Below are positions 60,472 through 64,000 of a stretch of DNA of 64,000 nt, piece after piece. The notes under the pieces are model-generated. The model was not told the origin of the DNA, did no database searches, and saw only the letters and a list, made by a program, of their open reading frames with translations. Source of the DNA: Mycolicibacterium sp. S2-37 (GTDB taxonomy: Bacteria; Actinomycetota; Actinomycetes; Mycobacteriales; Mycobacteriaceae); NCBI RefSeq assembly GCF_017352375.1, contig NZ_JAFEVR010000004.1, forward strand, positions 1 to 64,000, written 5' to 3'. The translations under genes were made by a program, and so were the position numbers. Numbering within the stretch: the stretch's first letter is position 1; every line of letters begins with the position of its first letter.

Positions 60472-61269
60472 GTGAAAGCCGTTGTCAGGACCCTGCGGGC
60501 CGTGTGGTCCGCAGTGGCCGCTGCGGCCATACAGATGCCACGCAGGCGTCTGATCGCGATGGCGGCCGCCGGTGTGATTCTGGTCGCATTCGCCTGGGCC
60601 GTCCCGCTGCCCACCGCGCTCCAGCTCCGGGACTGGGCCACGTCGGTCGGTCCCTGGTTTCCGCTGGTGTTCCTGCTCGGCCACATCGTGGTGACGACGT
60701 TCCCGTTCCCCCGCACGGCGTTCTCGCTGGCGGCCGGTCTGATGTTCGGACCTGCGCTCGGGGTGCCGATCGCAGTGGTGGCCAGCACGGTGAGCGCACT
60801 GCTGGCGGTGCTGCTGATCCGCGCGCTGGGCTGGCGGCTGAGCGCCCTGGTCAGCCATCCGGCGGTCGACCGGCTCGATGATCGGCTGCGACGGCGCGGC
60901 TGGCCGTCGGTGTTGTCCCTGCGGCTCATCCCGGTTTTCCCGTTCGCAGCGGTGAACTATGCGGCGGGCGCCTCGTCGGTGCGGCTCGTGCCCTACACCC
61001 TGGCGACGCTGTTCGGGCTGCTGCCCGGCACCACCGCGGTGGTGATCCTCGGCGACGCGCTGACCGGCCGGGTCGATCCGCTGCTGGTGGTGATCTCGGC
61101 CGGCATCGCGTCGATCGGCGTGCTGGGGCTGTTCTACGAGGTCCGGGCGGATCGCAGGCGTGCGGTCGAATCCTCAGCGGGTGTCGGGCCCCTTGACGGT
61201 GAGCACACCGAAGAGCACCAGGAGCCCCGCTGCGGGCACGGTGTTGACCAGGCGGTCACGCACCCGTAG
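60472..61269 (+). CDS. TVP38/TMEM64 (DedA-like) membrane protein
   Basis: A 265-residue inner-membrane protein, homologue of the Rv1491c gene that sits next to mutA in M. tuberculosis (from memory). The family core is TFPFPRTAFSLAAGLMFGPALG around residues 70-95, and RLIPVFPFAAVNYAAGASS near residue 150. About five helices are visible. Members are linked to lipid scrambling or membrane homeostasis. GTG 60472 was preferred to upstream ATGs since those add non-conserved residues. The last 30 residues lose family similarity and lie opposite the DoxX-like gene, so the C-terminus is odd. Confidence 0.85.
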   Translation: MKAVVRTLRAVWSAVAAAAIQMPRRRLIAMAAAGVILVAFAWAVPLPTALQLRDWATSVGPWFPLVFLLGHIVVTTFPFPRTAFSLAAGLMFGPALGVPIAVVASTVSALLAVLLIRALGWRLSALVSHPAVDRLDDRLRRRGWPSVLSLRLIPVFPFAAVNYAAGASSVRLVPYTLATLFGLLPGTTAVVILGDALTGRVDPLLVVISAGIASIGVLGLFYEVRADRRRAVESSAGVGPLDGEHTEEHQEPRCGHGVDQAVTHP

Positions 61270-61536
61270 GTGCGCCCCGACGGCGAGCACGAAGTACAGC
61301 GTCAGCAGCGCCGTGGTCAGGCGCGCCAGCGGCGGGTACCGGTGTCCGGCCAGCAGCCCCACCGCCGACGCCGCCTTCACCGTCGGGAACACCCACCGGA
61401 TGCCGGCGGGCACCCCGAGGGAGTCCAGGGACTTCTCGATCGGCGGCAGCGGGATCGCCGACGCCACCGCGTCGCCGGCCTGCAGCGCCGCGAGCGCCGC
61501 ATAGCCGCGTCGCGACCGCAGGCCGGCAGCGCTCAC
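61174..61536 (-). CDS. Small DoxX-like membrane protein
   Basis: A 120-residue protein with about four hydrophobic segments (GYAALAALQAGDAVASAIPL, WVFPTVKAASAVGLLAGHRYP, TALLTLYFVLAVGAHLRVRDR and TVPAAGLLVLFGVL). This is the DoxX-like pattern with the central FPTVKAASAVGLL and a charged loop. GTG 61536 overlaps the SPFH stop (GTGA), so it is translated with it. It overlaps the end of the TVP38 gene on the other strand by 96 bp. Function unknown. Confidence 0.7.
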   Translation of the reverse strand: MSAAGLRSRRGYAALAALQAGDAVASAIPLPPIEKSLDSLGVPAGIRWVFPTVKAASAVGLLAGHRYPPLARLTTALLTLYFVLAVGAHLRVRDRLVNTVPAAGLLVLFGVLTVKGPDTR

Positions 61537-62756
61537 GGCTGCCCGCTGTCCGCGTGCTTCCCGGAGTAGTTCGGCCCGGACAGGTCCTGCTGGGAGAGCG
61601 GCGGGTACTGCATCTGCGGCGGGGGCGGCGCCGGCGGCAGGGCACCGACGTCGGAGGTCCGGCGCGCGTCGGCCTCGGCCTTCGCCACGGCCTGGGCGAT
61701 CTCCGGATCGGTCTGGGTGTTGAACCAGCCGGCCACCTCTTCGCTGTCGTCGTCGGGGCCGGAGCGGACGTCGTCGACCGGCGACGGGGTGTAGCGGAAG
61801 ACGCCGTCGTCGCCGGGCGCGCCGAGGAGTTTGGTGAAGCCCTGCAGCGCCGAACCGAAGTCGCTGGGCACCACCCAGACCTTGTTGGCCTCGCCCTTGG
61901 CCATCTGCGGCAGCGTCTGCAGGTACTGGTAGGCCAGCAGTTCGGGAGTGGGCCTGCCGGCCTTGATCGCGGCGAACGTCTTCTCGATGGCCTTGGCCTG
62001 GCCCTGGGCCTGGAGATAGGCCGCGGCCCGCTCGCCCTGCGCGCGCAGCATCCGGGACTGCCGGTCGGCCTCGGCGGCCAGGATCGCCGCCTGTTTGGCG
62101 CCCTCGGCCGCCAGGATCTGGGCCTGCTTCTGACCCTCTGCCTGTTTGATGGCCGCCTCGCGGCTGCCCTCCGCGGTCAGGATCATCGCGCGCTTCTCGC
62201 GGTCGGCGCGCATCTGCTTCTCCATCGAGTCCTGGATCGACGGCGGCGGGTCGATGCTGCGCAACTCGACGCGGGCGACCCGCAGCCCCCACCGGCCGGT
62301 GGCCTCGTCGAGGACGCCGCGGAGCTGTCCGTTGATGGCGTCGCGGGAGGTAAGGGTCTGCTCGAGGGTCATACCGCCGACCACGTTGCGCAGCGTGGTG
62401 GTGGTCAGCTGCTCGACGCCGACGATGTAGTTGCTGATCTGGTAGACCGCCGCCTGCGGATTGGTCACCTGGAAGTAGACGACGGTGTCGATGTTGACGG
62501 TGAGGTTGTCCTCGGTGATCACCGGCTGCGGCGGGAATGACACCACGCGTTCACGCAGGTCCACCCGCGCCCGGATCTTGTCGACGAACGGCAGCAGCAG
62601 GGTGAGCTGGCCGGACACCGTCTTGCTGTAGCGGCCGAGCCGCTCGATGACGGCGGCTTCGGCCTGCGGGATGAGCGCGACCGATTTCGCGACGATCACC
62701 ACCGCGAAGACGACGAGTACGGCGAGCAGTATCAGTCCGGCGACGGCACCGTCCAC
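61533..62756 (-). CDS. SPFH-domain (stomatin/prohibitin-like) membrane protein
   Basis: A 407-residue bacterial stomatin-like protein. One N-terminal helix (VAGLILLAVLVVFAVVIVAKSV) anchors it, then an SPFH domain (AAVIERLGRYSKTVSGQLTLLLPFVDKI through IDPPPSIQDSMEKQMRADREKR). A long Ala/Glu/Gln coiled coil follows (residues about 185-270). The tail is Pro-rich. It pairs with an NfeD-family gene upstream, the standard bacterial stomatin-operon arrangement, likely forming membrane microdomain scaffolds. GTG 62756 is the start. Confidence 0.9.
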   Translation of the reverse strand: MDGAVAGLILLAVLVVFAVVIVAKSVALIPQAEAAVIERLGRYSKTVSGQLTLLLPFVDKIRARVDLRERVVSFPPQPVITEDNLTVNIDTVVYFQVTNPQAAVYQISNYIVGVEQLTTTTLRNVVGGMTLEQTLTSRDAINGQLRGVLDEATGRWGLRVARVELRSIDPPPSIQDSMEKQMRADREKRAMILTAEGSREAAIKQAEGQKQAQILAAEGAKQAAILAAEADRQSRMLRAQGERAAAYLQAQGQAKAIEKTFAAIKAGRPTPELLAYQYLQTLPQMAKGEANKVWVVPSDFGSALQGFTKLLGAPGDDGVFRYTPSPVDDVRSGPDDDSEEVAGWFNTQTDPEIAQAVAKAEADARRTSDVGALPPAPPPPQMQYPPLSQQDLSGPNYSGKHADSGQP

Positions 62757-62772
62757 GAGCGGTCTCCTTCGT

Positions 62773-63207
62773 TCAGGGGTTGCGCCAGACGACCGCCGTG
62801 GCGCCGTCGATCCGCATGACGGTCACGTGGTCACCTGGTTCGTACACATCGTTGTCGTCGAGGGGTCGGGCCGTCCAGACCTCGCCGTCGAGCTTCACCT
62901 GGCCTTCGTGGCGCGCCACGCGGTCCAGCACCAGGGCGGGCTTGCCTTCGAGGGCCTTGACCGGGTCGGGCAGACCGGTGCCCGAGGTCAGCCGGCGCCG
63001 CAGCACCGGCCGCACGGCCACCAGCAGCAGCACCGACACCACGAGGAAGACCACACCGTCGGCCCAGATCGGCCAGTCCAGCAGCCAGCTCGATCCCGTC
63101 GCGGCCAGCGCACCGCCCGCCAGCATGAGCAGGAACATGTCCCCGGTCAGCACTTCGGCCCCGGCCAACACCAGCGCGAGGATCAGCCAGATCAGCCAAA
63201 CGGGCAT
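62773..63207 (-). CDS. NfeD-family membrane protein
   Basis: A 144-residue short NfeD protein: three or four helices (residues 4-24, 28-45 and 48-66), then a C-terminal OB-fold (GLPDPVKALEGKPALVLDRV ... DHVTVMRIDGATAVVWRN). It lies 16 bp upstream of the SPFH gene on the same strand and should be its partner. The long protease-bearing form of NfeD is not present. ATG 63207 is the start. Confidence 0.9.
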   Translation of the reverse strand: MPVWLIWLILALVLAGAEVLTGDMFLLMLAGGALAATGSSWLLDWPIWADGVVFLVVSVLLLVAVRPVLRRRLTSGTGLPDPVKALEGKPALVLDRVARHEGQVKLDGEVWTARPLDDNDVYEPGDHVTVMRIDGATAVVWRNP

Positions 63208-63251
63208 GACGCCACCCTATCGCGTGACCCGCTCGGGACGCGCTGAACAAC

Positions 63252-63257
63252 TACACT
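63252..63257 (+). promoter_or_regulatory. Probable leaderless promoter -10 for the right-edge gene
   Basis: TACACT ends nine bases before ATG 63267, a distance typical of leaderless mycobacterial transcripts, and no ribosome-binding site is seen. Confidence 0.35.
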
Positions 63258-63266
63258 GCGTGCATC

Positions 63267-64000
63267 ATGTGGTGTCCCAGTGCAACGCTTGCGGTGTGGG
63301 CCAATGCCTGGCTCGCAGGAACCGCCGCGCCCGATGACGTTCTTGACGCTCTATCCGCTTGGGCGCCAAGGCATCTGGTAACGGCCTATGACTCGGTGGC
63401 AGCGAGCCGCACGGGTCTGCCGTGGCCGGATCTCAACGACTCCGGCGGGGTGTCGATGCTGCAGACGGTGCGTACCGCGGCCGGGTTCACCCCGGGCGGG
63501 CCTGCCGTCACGGTCGCCCTGCCGGTGCCCGGCGACGTCCGTGGACTGCCCGCGGGCACGCAGTTCCAGCGCGACGCGATCGCCGTCGGCGAGGCGCTGA
63601 TCATCACCGACGCCCACCGCCCGTCGAACGCGGTCGGCGTGGTTCCCGACTTCGAGTTCGACGACGCCGGCGAGGACGCGGAGTTCGATCCCGACGTCGC
63701 GGCGCTGTCCTGGACGGTCTACTCCGCGCCGGGCACCCCGCCCGCCGCGTACATCGACCTCGGCGAGGCCGAGTACGAGCTGCGGTCGGCCGTGCGCGCC
63801 GCCGCCGATGCGCTGGGGGCGCTGCGTGCCGGGGCGGCGGGCGCCGATGTCGACGACCCGCGCGGACTGGTCGAGCAGGTGCTCGAGAGTGGGCGCGCGC
63901 ACCGTCTTCCCGACAACGCCCCCACCCGGGCGGTTCGGGTGCTGGAGAACGCGGCGCACGTCGACGCCATCATCACGGTCAGCTCCGGTCTGATGCCCAT
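63267..64000 (+). CDS. Conserved hypothetical protein (Rv1486c-like), 3' end beyond window
   Basis: An open frame from ATG 63267 ([28 protein letters not shown]) that continues without a stop to the window edge, at least 244 codons. Its place beside nfeD/SPFH on the opposite strand and its N-terminal Trp-rich sequence fit the mycobacterial conserved hypothetical Rv1486c (from memory). There are no membrane segments and no catalytic motif I can recognise. The middle contains an acidic stretch ([16 protein letters not shown]). Function unknown. Confidence 0.8.
   Translation, partial: MWCPSATLAVWANAWLAGTAAPDDVLDALSAWAPRHLVTAYDSVAASRTGLPWPDLNDSGGVSMLQTVRTAAGFTPGGPAVTVALPVPGDVRGLPAGTQFQRDAIAVGEALIITDAHRPSNAVGVVPDFEFDDAGEDAEFDPDVAALSWTVYSAPGTPPAAYIDLGEAEYELRSAVRAAADALGALRAGAAGADVDDPRGLVEQVLESGRAHRLPDNAPTRAVRVLENAAHVDAIITVSSGLMP

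Overview
The window is a high-GC actinobacterial chromosome segment that I read as a rapidly growing mycobacterium (Mycolicibacterium-like). The reasons are MmpL, FadD, PapA and Mas/Pks5-type polyketide synthase genes, a eukaryotic-type IleS behind a T-box leader, a DUF222/HNH (13E12-type) gene, abundant GTG starts and apparent leaderless promoters. From memory, gene order follows the M. tuberculosis stretch bioD-bioF-bioA ... treX-treY-treZ ... ilvA ... dnaE1 ... rluD-lspA-ansA-dinB-ileS, then the Rv1498-Rv1535 variable (lipooligosaccharide, LOS) locus, then lipL-meaB-mutB-mutA and the SPFH/NfeD genes. No tRNA, rRNA, CRISPR array or insertion sequence was seen.

Layout. 1-55 is an unreliable C-rich end. 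56-3038 (-) holds biotin genes bioA-bioF-bioD (bioD cut by the edge). 3083-11424 (+) is an OafA-type acyltransferase fused to an SGNH domain, translationally coupled to treX-treY-treZ, which turn glycogen-type glucan into trehalose. 11427-22227 holds ilvA, a small F420/nitroreductase-fold protein, several membrane proteins including a tandem paralogue pair, dnaE1, a TetR regulator and the overlapping lspA-rluD-rarD operon. LspA carries an unusual C-terminal array of 12-residue repeats. 22281-29467 holds ansA, a frameshifted DUF222/HNH gene, dinB back-to-back with a small S4 protein, and ileS with its T-box leader.

29703-53123 is the accessory part and the main point of interest: a lipid assembly and export locus sitting where mycobacteria keep the LOS locus. 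It contains a stand-alone half of a condensation domain, a small HTH protein with a 7-TM partner, a FadD-type acyl-AMP ligase, a polytopic membrane protein, a GT2 glycosyltransferase, a three-gene DrrABC-type exporter, an MmpL transporter, a UGT-type glycosyltransferase, two tandem condensation-fold acyltransferase-like proteins, a PapA acyltransferase and a 2084-residue KS-AT-DH-ER-KR-ACP synthase. A coherent but unproven model is that FadD loads a fatty acid onto the Pks, which extends it with methylmalonyl units. PapA and the two condensation-fold proteins would then place acyl chains on a sugar built or decorated by the two glycosyltransferases, and MmpL and/or DrrABC would export the product. 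A roughly 750-bp gene-free, partly AT-rich stretch precedes the Pks.

53878-64000 returns to core genes: a serine beta-lactamase-like esterase, MeaB, both methylmalonyl-CoA mutase subunits, a TVP38/DedA-like membrane protein that overlaps a small DoxX-like gene on the opposite strand, an SPFH/NfeD pair, and a hypothetical gene that runs off the right edge.
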